In this document: in pieces, positions 46,927 through 55,376 of the stretch
Numbering within the stretch: the first letter of the stretch is position 1
Layout of the letters: each line of letters opens with the position of its first letter
From: Microvirga thermotolerans
Lineage (GTDB): Bacteria > Pseudomonadota > Alphaproteobacteria > Rhizobiales > Beijerinckiaceae
Reading direction: 5' to 3'
DNA length: 64,000 bases
NCBI RefSeq assembly: GCF_009363855.1
Contig: NZ_CP045423.1
Location: 1,642,001 to 1,706,000 of the forward strand
Program-made: the position numbers and the translations under genes
Notes under the pieces: model-generated
What the model saw: the letters and a program-made list of their open reading frames with translations, nothing else
The model's database searches: none
What the model was told of the DNA's origin: nothing

Positions 46927-47277
46927 GCACGTCAGCACGTCCGTCGCGCGGTGGTCTCCGGGCACTCCCTCGTAGAAGACCACGGTCGATTCCGAACGGT
47001 CGGTCCGCAGGCGCAGGATCGCCTGGTATTCGGGCGAGGCGTACCAGGCGCGCACCCGCTCCATGTCGGGGAAGGCGATGACCACGAGGGCCCCGTCCCA
47101 GGTGCCCTCCACCGTTTCCGGGATCCCTCCGTGAATGAGGAACCGCCCGCCGAAAGGCGCGAGCGTGGCGTCGATCCTCTCGAGATATTCCACGATCTCC
47201 GGCCCCATGAGGACATTGCGCAGGTGGCCGATGGCATAGGCGGGCAGGGCGGCTGCGCGTGTGGCTGCGTCGGACAT
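46924..47277 (-). CDS. DUF1330 family protein
   Basis: 117-residue protein of the dimeric alpha/beta-barrel DUF1330 family. Typical features are GRFLIHGGIPETVEGTW, LVVIAFPDMERVRAWYASPE and YQAILRLRTDRSE. Function unknown for the family. The ATG at 47277 has AGGAGA upstream. Its stop codon lies in the end of the neighbouring dispersed repeat, suggesting the C-terminus was set by repeat insertion. Confidence 0.85.
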   Translation of the reverse strand: MSDAATRAAALPAYAIGHLRNVLMGPEIVEYLERIDATLAPFGGRFLIHGGIPETVEGTWDGALVVIAFPDMERVRAWYASPEYQAILRLRTDRSESTVVFYEGVPGDHRATDVLTC

Positions 47278-47398
47278 GAGAGGTCTCCTGGCTCGTTCCG
47301 CCCGGTCGTTCGGGCAGGAGAACCATGGAGGAGCCCCGGCGGGCGGTCGATGACGTCCGAGGTCATGATCCGAGGGCAGGGCCCGTCGACGGGCAACG

Positions 47399-47424
47399 AA
47401 AAACGCGGCCCGGAGGCCGCGTTT
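47399..47424 (-). terminator. Intrinsic terminator of the giant coiled-coil gene
   Basis: AAACGCGGCC and GGCCGCGTTT form a 10-bp stem with loop CGGA, followed on the minus strand by a run of five T. It is 29 nt past the stop of the 1564-residue gene. Confidence 0.8.
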
Positions 47425-47452
47425 CCGAAAGGCTTCAGGGGGGCTGTCCGGC

Positions 47453-50400
47453 TCAGCCGAACCGGCCGCTGGCATGAGCCAGCATCGTGTAGACCTTGCC
47501 CGTTTCCGAGGTCAGGTAGGTCTTGGTCAGCATGGAGTCCCGGTCGTCGCGGGAGACCTCCGCGAGCAGGCGCTCGAACTCCTCCACGTAGCGGTCGACC
47601 GTCTGCTTGAACTCCGGATCCCGCTGATACTTGCGGCGGATCTCGTCGAAGGTCTGCTGGCCCTGGAGCGTGTAGAGCCTGCGGGTGAACACGTTGTGCT
47701 CGCCGCGCCGGTAGCGGTCCCACAGCTCCACCGCCGCGTCGTGGTCGATCATGCGGGCGATGTCGACGGAGATCGAGTCGAGGGATTCCAGGCTGTTCAG
47801 CCGGGAGCGGTCCGGGCGTCCGGCGCGCGCGGGCTCGGCCTGCTCGTCCCGCGAGGCGCGGTTGAGGAGGTCGGACAGCCATCCGCCGCCGCGCATCGCC
47901 TCCCTTGCGGGCTCCTCGCGCCGGGGCGCGGGCCGCTCGGCGGCGGGGGGCGCCTGGCGAAGGGGCGCGGCCGGAGCGGGGGCAGGGGGCACGGGCGCCG
48001 CTGGGGCCTGGACCTGAGCGGGCGCCGGCGCCGGCTTGGCCTCCGGCTGCCGGGCGACGGTGGGGGCGGGCGCCGGGCGCTGCTCGACCACCGCCGCCAT
48101 GGCGGCGACCGAGGCCTCGCCGGCCCGGCGCGCCTGCGCCGCCGGGACCGCGTCGACCACCCGGCTCGACCGGGAGACCAGGGCGGAGAGCTCGTTCAGG
48201 GCCTTAATCTGGTCGGCCACGACCCGGCGCATCTGCGCGGTGGTCTCCTGGGTCTCCTGGGGCAGCTCGACGACGCCGCGGCGGAGCTCCGCGCGGGTGG
48301 CCTCCAGCTCCCGCTGGATCTGGCCCGTCATGCCGCGCAGCTCGCCCATGGTGTCGCGGAACTTCGCGGTCGCGGCGTTGAGGGCTTCCGCCATCTCGGC
48401 GGCGGCCTGCTCGTAGGCGGTGCGCAGGGCTGCCGCCGTGCGCTCGCCTTCGGCACCGCTGGAGGTGCGGATGCGCTCGAACTGCTCGCCGATGACCTGG
48501 GTGGTCGCCTGGGCCGTCTCGGCCAGGATCGCGCCGACCTGCCGGGCCTTCGCCTCGGCGTTCTGGAGGGAGCCCTCCACCAGGGAGGAGAAGGAGCGGG
48601 TGACGGACTCGAGCTCCTCCGAGCGGGCGTTGATGCGCGACAGGAGGTCGGCGAGCGCGGCCTCGCGGCCGGCGAGGGCGGAATTGACCCGCGTTTCCGC
48701 CTGCTCGAGGGAGGCGGCCGCCTCGTTGAGAGCCTGGATCTGCGCACGGACGCCGTCGGTGAGGGCGCGGCCGCGCTGCTCCAGGGCATAGGCCAGGTCG
48801 GTGGCCTGCTGAATCGCGCCCGACGAGACGGAGCGCAGGGCCTCGACCTGGTCGGCCACCTGATCGGATGCGCGACCCGTCTGGGCGGCGATCTCGGAGA
48901 GGAGGCTCTCGATCTGCTGGACGCGGCTGGAGAGGCCGTCCTCGATGGCGCCCAGGTTGCCGCTGGCGCTCGCCGCCACCTGCTGGAGCAGGCGGTTGGC
49001 ATCCTGAAGGCGCCCGAGGACGTCCGTCAGCTCGCCGCGCAGGCGCTCGTTGGTCTCCACGAGGGTCGAGACGCTGCGCTCCGTGCCCTGCTCGATGGCG
49101 GTCCGCAGGGCCTCGGTGGACTGGGCGTAGGACGCGGTCAGCTCCATCGTGCGCTCCTGGAGGGAGGCGAGCATGGCGCTGCTGCGCTCCTGCAGGCTGT
49201 CGACGACCGCGTTGCTGCGCTCCTCCAGGTCGCGCAGGGCCGTGCGGCTGACGGTCGCGATCTCGTTGCTGATCGCGCCGCCGCGCTCGCTGAGGTTCTC
49301 CACGAGCGATGTGCCCTGCGTGTCGAAGATCTCGCGGATCTCGCCGATGCGGTTGCCGAGCGTGCCGAGAACGGCCTGGCTCCTGTCCTCGATGGCCTCC
49401 GCGACGCCGGAGAGGCGGTTGACCACCCGGTCCTCGAAGGCGGAGACGCGCTGGTCGAGGGTCGAGGCGATCTCCTCGGCGCGGGTGCCGAGGGTCTCGT
49501 TGATCCGCGCGGCGCGGTTGCCCAGCGTCTCGCCGATCTGGTCGGCCCTGCCGGCGAGGGTCTCGGCGATGGCATTGCTCTTCGCAGCGAGGGCCTGGCC
49601 GATCTCGTCCATGCGCGCCTGCAGGGAGTTCGCCACGTCGCGGCCGCCCTCGGCCATGACCCGGGCCATCTCTCCGGTGCGGACGACGAGGGCCTCGTTG
49701 AGGGCGGAGGCGCGGGCGCCGAGGGCCTGGTCCACCCGCTCGACGATGGTGTCGAAGCTGGTCGCGATCTCGGAAACCCGGCGGGAGGCGTGCTCCTCGA
49801 AGGCGGTGAGGCGGGTCTCGATCGTCCCCGTGGCCTCGCGGGTGCGCTCGGAGAAGGTTTCGGCGAGGGCGCGGCCCTGGACGGTGATGAGGCGGTCCAT
49901 CTCCTCGAAGCGGCCGCTGATCGTCTCGGTCAGGCTGCCCACGTCGCGGGAGATGCGCTCGGCCACGTCGCCGCCGCGGTTCATCACGTCCTCGAAGGCG
50001 GCCAGGCGGGTGCCGAGGGTCTCCTCCATCTGGCGGCTGCGGGTCTCGACGGTCTGGGTGAGGTTCTCGGCCGTGCGGTTGAGGGCCTCGTTGACGCGCG
50101 CGCCCTGGGTGGCGATGGCGAGGACGATGTCCTTGCCCGTGCCGGCGAGGCGGGTCTGCGCCTCCTCCGCATGGCGGCCGAGAATCTCGGAGAACTGCTG
50201 GCCCCGGGTTTCGAACTCGGACTGGAAGGCATCCACCTTCGCGCCCATGAGGGCCGCGATGCGCTCGCCCGTCGCCGAGAGGGTGTTCTCCAAGGCCTCG
50301 CCCCGGACCGTGACCGTATCGCTGACGCGTTGGCTGGCGGTCTCGAGGCGGGCGGCGAGGTCTTCCACCCGGGTGCCGATGGCCTCGTCGGCGAGGCGCA

Positions 50401-52147
50401 CCGCGCCTTCGAGCTGCTCGCGCACCTCGCTGCCGCGCAGGGAGATTTCGCGGGTGACGTCGGCCGCGGTCGTCGCGAGCCGTTCCCGGAACTCGTTGCC
50501 GCGGACCACGATCTCCTCCACGACCTCGCTGCCCGTGGAGGCGAGCTGCTCGCGCAGGGTGCGGCCCCGGCCGGACATCTCCTCCAGGAAGGCGGAGGTG
50601 GTGCTGGCGAGCTCGGTGCGCAGGGCGGCGCTGCTGCCGGTCAATCCCTCGACGATGGAGCTGCCGGTCGCGGCAAGCTGCTCGCGGACCGCGTTGCCGC
50701 GCAGGACGATCTCCTCGCCCACGGCGGTGCCCGCTGCGGCGATCTGGTCGCGCATCTCGGCCGTGCGGGCGCTGATGTCGTCCGCGATGACGCCGCCGGT
50801 GGCGGCGAGCTTCTCGGTGATCTCGGCGCCGCGCTGCGCGAAGCTGTCCTCCAGGCTGCGGGCGGTCTGCTCGAAGGCCTCGCGCACGTCGTTGCCCTGC
50901 TGGGCGAGGGCCTCGATGACGCCGCGGCCGGTCTCCGCGAGGGTGCGCGTCACCTGGCTCGCGCCGTCCTGCAGGTGGCGGGTGAGCACGTCTCCGGTGC
51001 GCTCGAACGCCCCGGTGATGTCCTGCGCCTTGCTTTCGAGAGCGGTCGTGATGCGGGTGCCGACCTCGGCGATGCCCGACTTGATGTCCTCGCTCGTGCC
51101 GGACAGGCGATCCACCAGCTCGACGCCGCGGTTCGCCATTTCCTCGACCACGCGCTCCCCGGCGCGACCGAGGGCCTGGGTGATCTGCTCGCCCCGCTCC
51201 TGGAGGGAATGGGTGACGCGGTCGCCCGCCCCGTGCACGGACGAGACGACCCGTTCGGCCGCCGCCTCGAGTTCCTGGGTCAGGCTCTGCTGCGAGCCGG
51301 TGATGGCGCTGCGGACCCGCTCCGCATTGGAGACGATCGCCTCACGCTGCGTCACCAGCTCGTCGATGAGCGAGCGGATGCGGATCTCGTTGTCGGAATA
51401 GGCGCGCTCCAGGGTGGAGATTTCGCTGCGCACGAGGGTTTCGAGCTCGCCGGCGCGGGCGAGCGCGCGCTCGACGCCGTCGCCGACCGCGGCCACCTCG
51501 CGGCGGACCGCCTGGGACACGGAGAGCACCGCATCGGTCGAGAAGCTCTCGGGCTGGGCGAGGCGCACGGCGACCTCGCCGACCGCGCGCGCGACCTGCT
51601 TCATCTCCTGCGAGCGGACGGTGAGCATGGCCGCGATGAAGAAGAGGAGGATGGGCGCGGCCAGAACCGCGCCGGCGACGGAGAGCTGCGGCACGGTGTA
51701 GGCGGCCAGCAGCTGCTCGGGCGTGGCGATGCCCTGCGAGTAGAGCAGGAAGGCGGCGCCGCCGAGCCACAGGAGAGAGGCCAGGAAGGCGAAGGCATAG
51801 GGGCGTCCGGAGGGGCGGACCTGGAGGGCCTGGAGCATGACGCCGACATTCTGCCGGTCGTCGTTGGCGACGGCGCTGCGGTCGGGGGCGACGAAGCCGG
51901 AGCGGGGCGCTTCCTCCAGTTTAGGATCGCGGATGTCCGCCGTATCCGTGGAGATCTCGGTGTCGAGGCTCGCGAACGGGCCCTTCGTGAAGTCGTGATC
52001 GTCGATATCGGGCAGGCGCGGCTCTTCAGGGGTTGCCTGCGACCGTTCGGGAGACGTCGGCAGCGCGTCGTCCAGGTTCAATGCCTGCTCGACGGCGGAC
52101 AAGGCCGCTTCGGCCGGATCTTTCATCTTCTTCTTCTCGGTCGCCAT
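47453..52147 (-). CDS. Giant membrane-anchored hendecad coiled-coil protein, GPR/RgsE-like
   Basis: 1564 residues. An acidic, disordered cytoplasmic N-terminus (1-115) is followed by two membrane helices (about 117-137 and 152-176). A helical region (about 180-1350) contains nearly gapless 11-residue repeats from about 263 to 1042. A Pro/Ala-rich linker (about 1354-1451) leads to a conserved-looking C-terminal domain (about 1452-1564; SISVDIARMIDHDAAVELWD, YTLQGQQTFDEIRRKY). This matches what is known of GPR of Agrobacterium and RgsE of Sinorhizobium, polar proteins with an apolipoprotein-like region that organise unipolar growth. Those are longer (GPR is about 2100 aa), so orthology is inferred. 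The gene is monocistronic and ends at a terminator. Confidence 0.8.
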   Translation of the reverse strand: MATEKKKMKDPAEAALSAVEQALNLDDALPTSPERSQATPEEPRLPDIDDHDFTKGPFASLDTEISTDTADIRDPKLEEAPRSGFVAPDRSAVANDDRQNVGVMLQALQVRPSGRPYAFAFLASLLWLGGAAFLLYSQGIATPEQLLAAYTVPQLSVAGAVLAAPILLFFIAAMLTVRSQEMKQVARAVGEVAVRLAQPESFSTDAVLSVSQAVRREVAAVGDGVERALARAGELETLVRSEISTLERAYSDNEIRIRSLIDELVTQREAIVSNAERVRSAITGSQQSLTQELEAAAERVVSSVHGAGDRVTHSLQERGEQITQALGRAGERVVEEMANRGVELVDRLSGTSEDIKSGIAEVGTRITTALESKAQDITGAFERTGDVLTRHLQDGASQVTRTLAETGRGVIEALAQQGNDVREAFEQTARSLEDSFAQRGAEITEKLAATGGVIADDISARTAEMRDQIAAAGTAVGEEIVLRGNAVREQLAATGSSIVEGLTGSSAALRTELASTTSAFLEEMSGRGRTLREQLASTGSEVVEEIVVRGNEFRERLATTAADVTREISLRGSEVREQLEGAVRLADEAIGTRVEDLAARLETASQRVSDTVTVRGEALENTLSATGERIAALMGAKVDAFQSEFETRGQQFSEILGRHAEEAQTRLAGTGKDIVLAIATQGARVNEALNRTAENLTQTVETRSRQMEETLGTRLAAFEDVMNRGGDVAERISRDVGSLTETISGRFEEMDRLITVQGRALAETFSERTREATGTIETRLTAFEEHASRRVSEIATSFDTIVERVDQALGARASALNEALVVRTGEMARVMAEGGRDVANSLQARMDEIGQALAAKSNAIAETLAGRADQIGETLGNRAARINETLGTRAEEIASTLDQRVSAFEDRVVNRLSGVAEAIEDRSQAVLGTLGNRIGEIREIFDTQGTSLVENLSERGGAISNEIATVSRTALRDLEERSNAVVDSLQERSSAMLASLQERTMELTASYAQSTEALRTAIEQGTERSVSTLVETNERLRGELTDVLGRLQDANRLLQQVAASASGNLGAIEDGLSSRVQQIESLLSEIAAQTGRASDQVADQVEALRSVSSGAIQQATDLAYALEQRGRALTDGVRAQIQALNEAAASLEQAETRVNSALAGREAALADLLSRINARSEELESVTRSFSSLVEGSLQNAEAKARQVGAILAETAQATTQVIGEQFERIRTSSGAEGERTAAALRTAYEQAAAEMAEALNAATAKFRDTMGELRGMTGQIQRELEATRAELRRGVVELPQETQETTAQMRRVVADQIKALNELSALVSRSSRVVDAVPAAQARRAGEASVAAMAAVVEQRPAPAPTVARQPEAKPAPAPAQVQAPAAPVPPAPAPAAPLRQAPPAAERPAPRREEPAREAMRGGGWLSDLLNRASRDEQAEPARAGRPDRSRLNSLESLDSISVDIARMIDHDAAVELWDRYRRGEHNVFTRRLYTLQGQQTFDEIRRKYQRDPEFKQTVDRYVEEFERLLAEVSRDDRDSMLTKTYLTSETGKVYTMLAHASGRFG
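49022..51361 (-). repeat. 33-bp (11-residue) periodic region inside the giant gene
   Basis: Codes for about 70 consecutive 11-residue units, consensus R-G-x-x-(I/L/V)-x-(E/D)-x-(L/I)-x-x, for example RGNAVREQLAA, RGRTLREQLAS, RADQIGETLGN. Residues 263-735 run in register for 43 units. One 10-residue unit (736-745) shifts phase once, and 27 more units reach residue 1042. DNA copies have diverged, so this is protein-level periodicity. Confidence 0.85.
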
Positions 52148-52463
52148 GATCGCCCTCGTGACGCAACAGACGGTGGTCGAAGCTGCCGGCAGCGCAGATG
52201 ATAACGTCCGTGCAAGCGCTTCGCCCGAGCCGTAAAACCCTTTCGAGTCTTACGTTCGGTAACCTGCCATTTACCAAGTAAGTCTAGCTGCCGGGCCGAT
52301 GGATGGAAACCCGACGTCCCCCGCCTCTTGCGAACGTCGTTAACGGCTCAGTAACCAGCTGTGCCGGGCAAATTGCGGCAGGATAACGGCGGGACGCTTC
52401 CGACAGCGGCTCGTTTTTCCCTTTCCGCTCCATTAAATATGCGCCGTCAGTCAGAGGTCCGCA
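52148..52463. other. 316-nt divergent promoter region
   Basis: Separates the giant gene from the ferredoxin gene. It holds a CtrA-like sequence TTAA-CGGCTCA-GTAAC at 52340-52355 (consensus TTAA-N7-TTAAC, one mismatch) and an AT-rich CCATTAAATATG stretch shortly before the ferredoxin start. No RNA gene or reading frame of note. Confidence 0.4.
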
Positions 52464-52784
52464 ATGGTGAAGATCACGTTCATCGACCCCGAGGGCACGG
52501 CCCGGACGGTCGAGGCCGAGGAGGGGTCGACGGTGATGGAGGCCGCCGTCCGCAACGGCATTCCCGGCATCGAGGCCGAGTGCGGCGGCGCCTGCTCCTG
52601 TGCCACCTGCCACGTCTACGTGGACGAGGAGTGGGAGGCGGCGACGGGCTCGCCGCAGCCGATGGAGGAGGACATGCTGGACTTCGCCTACGACGTGCGC
52701 CCGAACTCGCGCCTGTCCTGCCAGATCCGCGTCAGGCCCGAGCTCGACGGGCTCGTGGTCCGCACGCCGATCCGTCAGGGCTGA
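52464..52784 (+). CDS. Adrenodoxin-type 2Fe-2S ferredoxin
   Basis: 106-residue electron carrier. Cluster ligands: C-x5-C-x2-C in [14 protein letters not shown] (about 40-53) and a fourth cysteine in RLSCQIRV near residue 91. The adrenodoxin/FdxB-type pattern [18 protein letters not shown] and [11 protein letters not shown] is clear. Adrenodoxin-type ferredoxins serve iron-sulfur or P450-type systems. No isc/suf genes are adjacent. Confidence 0.93.
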   Translation: MVKITFIDPEGTARTVEAEEGSTVMEAAVRNGIPGIEAECGGACSCATCHVYVDEEWEAATGSPQPMEEDMLDFAYDVRPNSRLSCQIRVRPELDGLVVRTPIRQG

Positions 52785-52900
52785 CCTGCCCTGCGACGGC
52801 CGCGCCACCTTTCGGTTGGGCTTTCCGGCCAAGCTGCGCTAAATCCTCTCGCCAGCCGCGCCGCCCGGGATCGAGCGGCGGCGCGCGAGAGGGAGCCTCC

Positions 52901-53326
52901 ATGTTCAAGACGATCCTCGTCCCCGTCGACCTCGCCGAAGTCGAAGCCGCCAGGCCTGCCATCGACCGGGCCGTGGAGCTGGCCCAGGCGTCGGACGGCA
53001 CCATCCGCCTCATCTACGTGCGCTCCGTGGTGCCGGTGACCTACATGGAGTTCGTGCCGCCGACATTCGACGAGGAGCAGCAGAGCGACGCGGAGCGCAA
53101 GCTCGCCGATGTTGCGGCGACCGTGAACCTGCCCTCCGACCGGGTGTCGGCGGTGGTGCGGCTCGGCTCGACCTACGGCGAGGTGCTGAGCGAGGCGGAG
53201 AAGACCGGGACGGACCTCATCGTCGTCGGTTCCCACCGGCCGAGCATGGCCACCTACCTCCTCGGCTCCAACGCCTCCACCATCGTGCGCCACGCCAGGT
53301 GCTCGGTACTGGTGGTGCGCGCGTAA
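52901..53326 (+). CDS. Universal stress protein, single domain
   Basis: 141 residues, one USP fold: MFKTILVPVDLAEVEAARPA at the start and the nucleotide-loop motif VVGSHRPSMATYLLGSNAST near residues 108-127, then CSVLVVRA. The G-x2-x9-G(S/T) signature is compatible with ATP binding. The ATG has GAGGGAG upstream. It follows the ferredoxin gene by 116 nt. Confidence 0.9.
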   Translation: MFKTILVPVDLAEVEAARPAIDRAVELAQASDGTIRLIYVRSVVPVTYMEFVPPTFDEEQQSDAERKLADVAATVNLPSDRVSAVVRLGSTYGEVLSEAEKTGTDLIVVGSHRPSMATYLLGSNASTIVRHARCSVLVVRA

Positions 53327-53352
53327 TCGCGCCCGCCATTCCGATACGGCTC

Positions 53353-53494
53353 TGTCATTCCGGGGCGAGCGGAGCGAGAACCCGGAATCCATAACGGCCG
53401 TCGGAGCCGGACAGGGCGCGGCGGCTCATGTTTTTCCGTTCGGCAACGCCGGCGCAATGGCTTCCGGGCTCGCCTGCGGCGTCCCGGAATGACA
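53353..53494. repeat. Inverted-repeat intergenic element
   Basis: TGTCATTCCGGG (53353-53364) and CCCGGAATGACA (53483-53494) form 12-bp inverted ends of a 142-bp element. Inside, GAACCCGGAA and TTCCGGGCTC make further pairing. A related half-element, TTCCGGG...CCCGGAACGAC, lies at 57362-57393. Such TGTCATTCCGGG elements are dispersed in alphaproteobacterial genomes. It separates convergent genes. Confidence 0.65.
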
Positions 53495-53537
53495 GCGGGG
53501 CGTGCACGCATCGACGCCGCAAGCGCTACGGCGGGCG

Positions 53538-54107
53538 TCACGACCCTTGCGGCATCAGTTCCTCGGGCGGCGCGTCCGGGCTGAAGGGGCGGGGCCGGTT
53601 GAGCCTCACCAGGGGCTCGAGCTGCCAGATGCCGACGAGCGCGAAGAGTCCTCCGAGGAGAGCGATGCCGGTCGCGTTCATCTGCAGCGCGCGCCAGACG
53701 AGATAGGCCATCGCCAGGAGCGAGGCCAGGGTCAGCGCGGCGGTGGCGACCCAGACGGGCCGGCTCTTGCCGGCCACGAACCGCGCCTGCGGGTTCGCCC
53801 CGGCGATTGCGGAGAACAGGCCCCGGGCGAAGCGCCGGTACTCCTCCGGCTGGCTCCGCGCCTCGACGAGGCTCCGCCACGTCAGGGAGGAGAAGGCGAA
53901 GGTCCTGCCGTCCTGCATGCGAATGCGGGTGCGGTACACCTTCTGCCCGAAGCGTCCCGGTTCGTAGGTCATGCGCACCGTCTCGACCGCTCCGAGGCTC
54001 ACCTCGTGCACCTTGCGGCCGGAATCGACGGTCAGCCTTTCGCCCTTGAGGGTGAAGGAGATCGGTCCGCCCACGGGGCGGGGGCTGTGTTCGTAGCGAA
54101 GCGTCAT
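53538..54107 (-). CDS. Two-helix membrane protein of unknown function
   Basis: About 189 residues. The first 100 are a soluble beta-rich domain (HSPRPVGGPISFTLKGERLT, GQKVYRTRIRMQDGRTFAFS), followed by two membrane helices (about 121-143 and 146-165) and a short Pro-rich tail. I do not recognise a family; the N-terminal part resembles small PH-like domains (inference). The ATG at 54107 is preferred to an upstream TTG. It follows the CoxE-like gene by 37 nt on the same strand and may be co-transcribed. Confidence 0.7.
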   Translation of the reverse strand: MTLRYEHSPRPVGGPISFTLKGERLTVDSGRKVHEVSLGAVETVRMTYEPGRFGQKVYRTRIRMQDGRTFAFSSLTWRSLVEARSQPEEYRRFARGLFSAIAGANPQARFVAGKSRPVWVATAALTLASLLAMAYLVWRALQMNATGIALLGGLFALVGIWQLEPLVRLNRPRPFSPDAPPEELMPQGS

Positions 54108-54144
54108 GCGGAACAAAGGGTCATTCGGAGCAAGGACACGGGCG

Positions 54145-55323
54145 TCAGCGCACCAGCTCCCGCATCGCCTGGTCGATGCCCTCGAGGGTGAGGGGGAACA
54201 TGCGGTCGGAGAAGATCTGGCGCAGGAGCGCGATGGACTGCGTGTAGCCCCATTGGGGCCGCGGCACGGGGTTGAGCCAGACCGCGCGGGGGAAGTGGTT
54301 CAGGATCCGCTCCAGCCACACCTGGCCGGGCTCCTCGTTCCAGTGCTCGACCGAGCCGCCGGGCATCTTGATCTCGTAGGGGCTCATGGAGGCGTCGCCC
54401 ACGAAGACCGCGCGGTAGTCGGCGGGATAGGTGCGGATGACGTCGAGGGTCGGGATCCGCTCCTCGAAGCGGCGGCGGTTCTCCTTCCAGAGATATTCGT
54501 ACACGCAGTTGTGGAAGTAGAAGTGCTCGAAGTGCTTGAACTCGAGCCGCGCGGCCGAGAACAGCTCCTCCGCCGCCTCCACGTGCCAGTCCATGGAGCC
54601 GCCGACGTCGAGGAACAGGAGCACCTTCACCGCGTTCCGGCGCTCGGGGCGGAGGCGCACGTCGAGATAGCCCCTGTGGGCGGTCTCGTGGATCGTCTCG
54701 TCGAGGTCGAGCTCCTCCGGCGCGCCGGTGCGGGCGAAGCGGCGCAGCCGCCGCAGGGCGAGGCGCATGTTGCGGACGCCAAGCTCGACGCTGTCGTCGA
54801 AATCCTTGAACTCGCGGCGATCCCACACCTTCACCGCGCGGAAGTTCCGGTTCCCCTCCTGGCCGATGCGGACCCCCTCCGGGTTGTATCCGTAGGCGCC
54901 GTAGGGAGAGGTGCCGGCGGTGCCGATCCACTTGTTCCCGCCCTGGTGCCGCCCCTGCTGCTCCTTCAGGCGCTGCCGGAGCGTTTCCCAGAGCTTCTCC
55001 CAGCCCATCGCCTCGATCTGGCGCTTCTCCTCCTCGGTGAGGTAGCGCTCCGCGAGCCGGCGCAGCCATTCCTCCGGGATCGCCGCCTCCTCCTCCATGG
55101 CGCGGCCCAGGGTCTCCAGCCCCTTGAAGACCTGGCCGAAGACCTGGTCGAAGCGGTCGTAGTGGCGCTCGTCCTTCACGAGGCAGGCGCGGGACAGATA
55201 GTAGAACTCCTCCACCTTCTTGTCGGCGAGGTCCTCGTCCAGCGCCTCCAGGAAGGACAGGTACTCCCGCAGGGAGACGGGGACCCTGGCGGCGCGCAGC
55301 TCTGTGAAGAAGTTCAGGAACAT
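54145..55323 (-). CDS. VWA domain protein, CoxE-like
   Basis: 392-residue protein. The C-terminal half holds a von Willebrand A/CoxE domain with a MIDAS-like motif DVGGSMDWH near residue 240 (DxGxS instead of DxSxS). The N-terminal half is helical and charged (LADKKVEEFYYLSRACLVKD). CoxE proteins work with MoxR/CoxD AAA ATPases in metalloenzyme maturation or assembly. The matching MoxR gene lies at 58899 on the opposite strand, separated by two unrelated genes. The ATG at 55323 gives the usual family start (MFLNFFTELRAARVPVSLRE). Confidence 0.88.
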   Translation of the reverse strand: MFLNFFTELRAARVPVSLREYLSFLEALDEDLADKKVEEFYYLSRACLVKDERHYDRFDQVFGQVFKGLETLGRAMEEEAAIPEEWLRRLAERYLTEEEKRQIEAMGWEKLWETLRQRLKEQQGRHQGGNKWIGTAGTSPYGAYGYNPEGVRIGQEGNRNFRAVKVWDRREFKDFDDSVELGVRNMRLALRRLRRFARTGAPEELDLDETIHETAHRGYLDVRLRPERRNAVKVLLFLDVGGSMDWHVEAAEELFSAARLEFKHFEHFYFHNCVYEYLWKENRRRFEERIPTLDVIRTYPADYRAVFVGDASMSPYEIKMPGGSVEHWNEEPGQVWLERILNHFPRAVWLNPVPRPQWGYTQSIALLRQIFSDRMFPLTLEGIDQAMRELVR

Positions 55324-55376
55324 GGCGCCAGTGTCCGGCAACGGCGGGCGAGGTCAAGCGGCAATCGCCGGCCGCG

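Noticed and set aside
49022..51361. 33-bp periodicity suggestive of a CRISPR or satellite array
   Set aside because: Repeat units are not conserved in DNA and there are no distinct spacers; periodicity is at the amino-acid level within one reading frame.
47474..52201. A 1575-codon plus-strand frame antisense to the giant coiled-coil gene
   Set aside because: It mirrors the periodic codon pattern of the hendecad gene; the Leu/Gly/Asp/Val-rich product has no signal, domain or ribosome-binding site, while the minus-strand product has membrane helices and an ordered domain layout.
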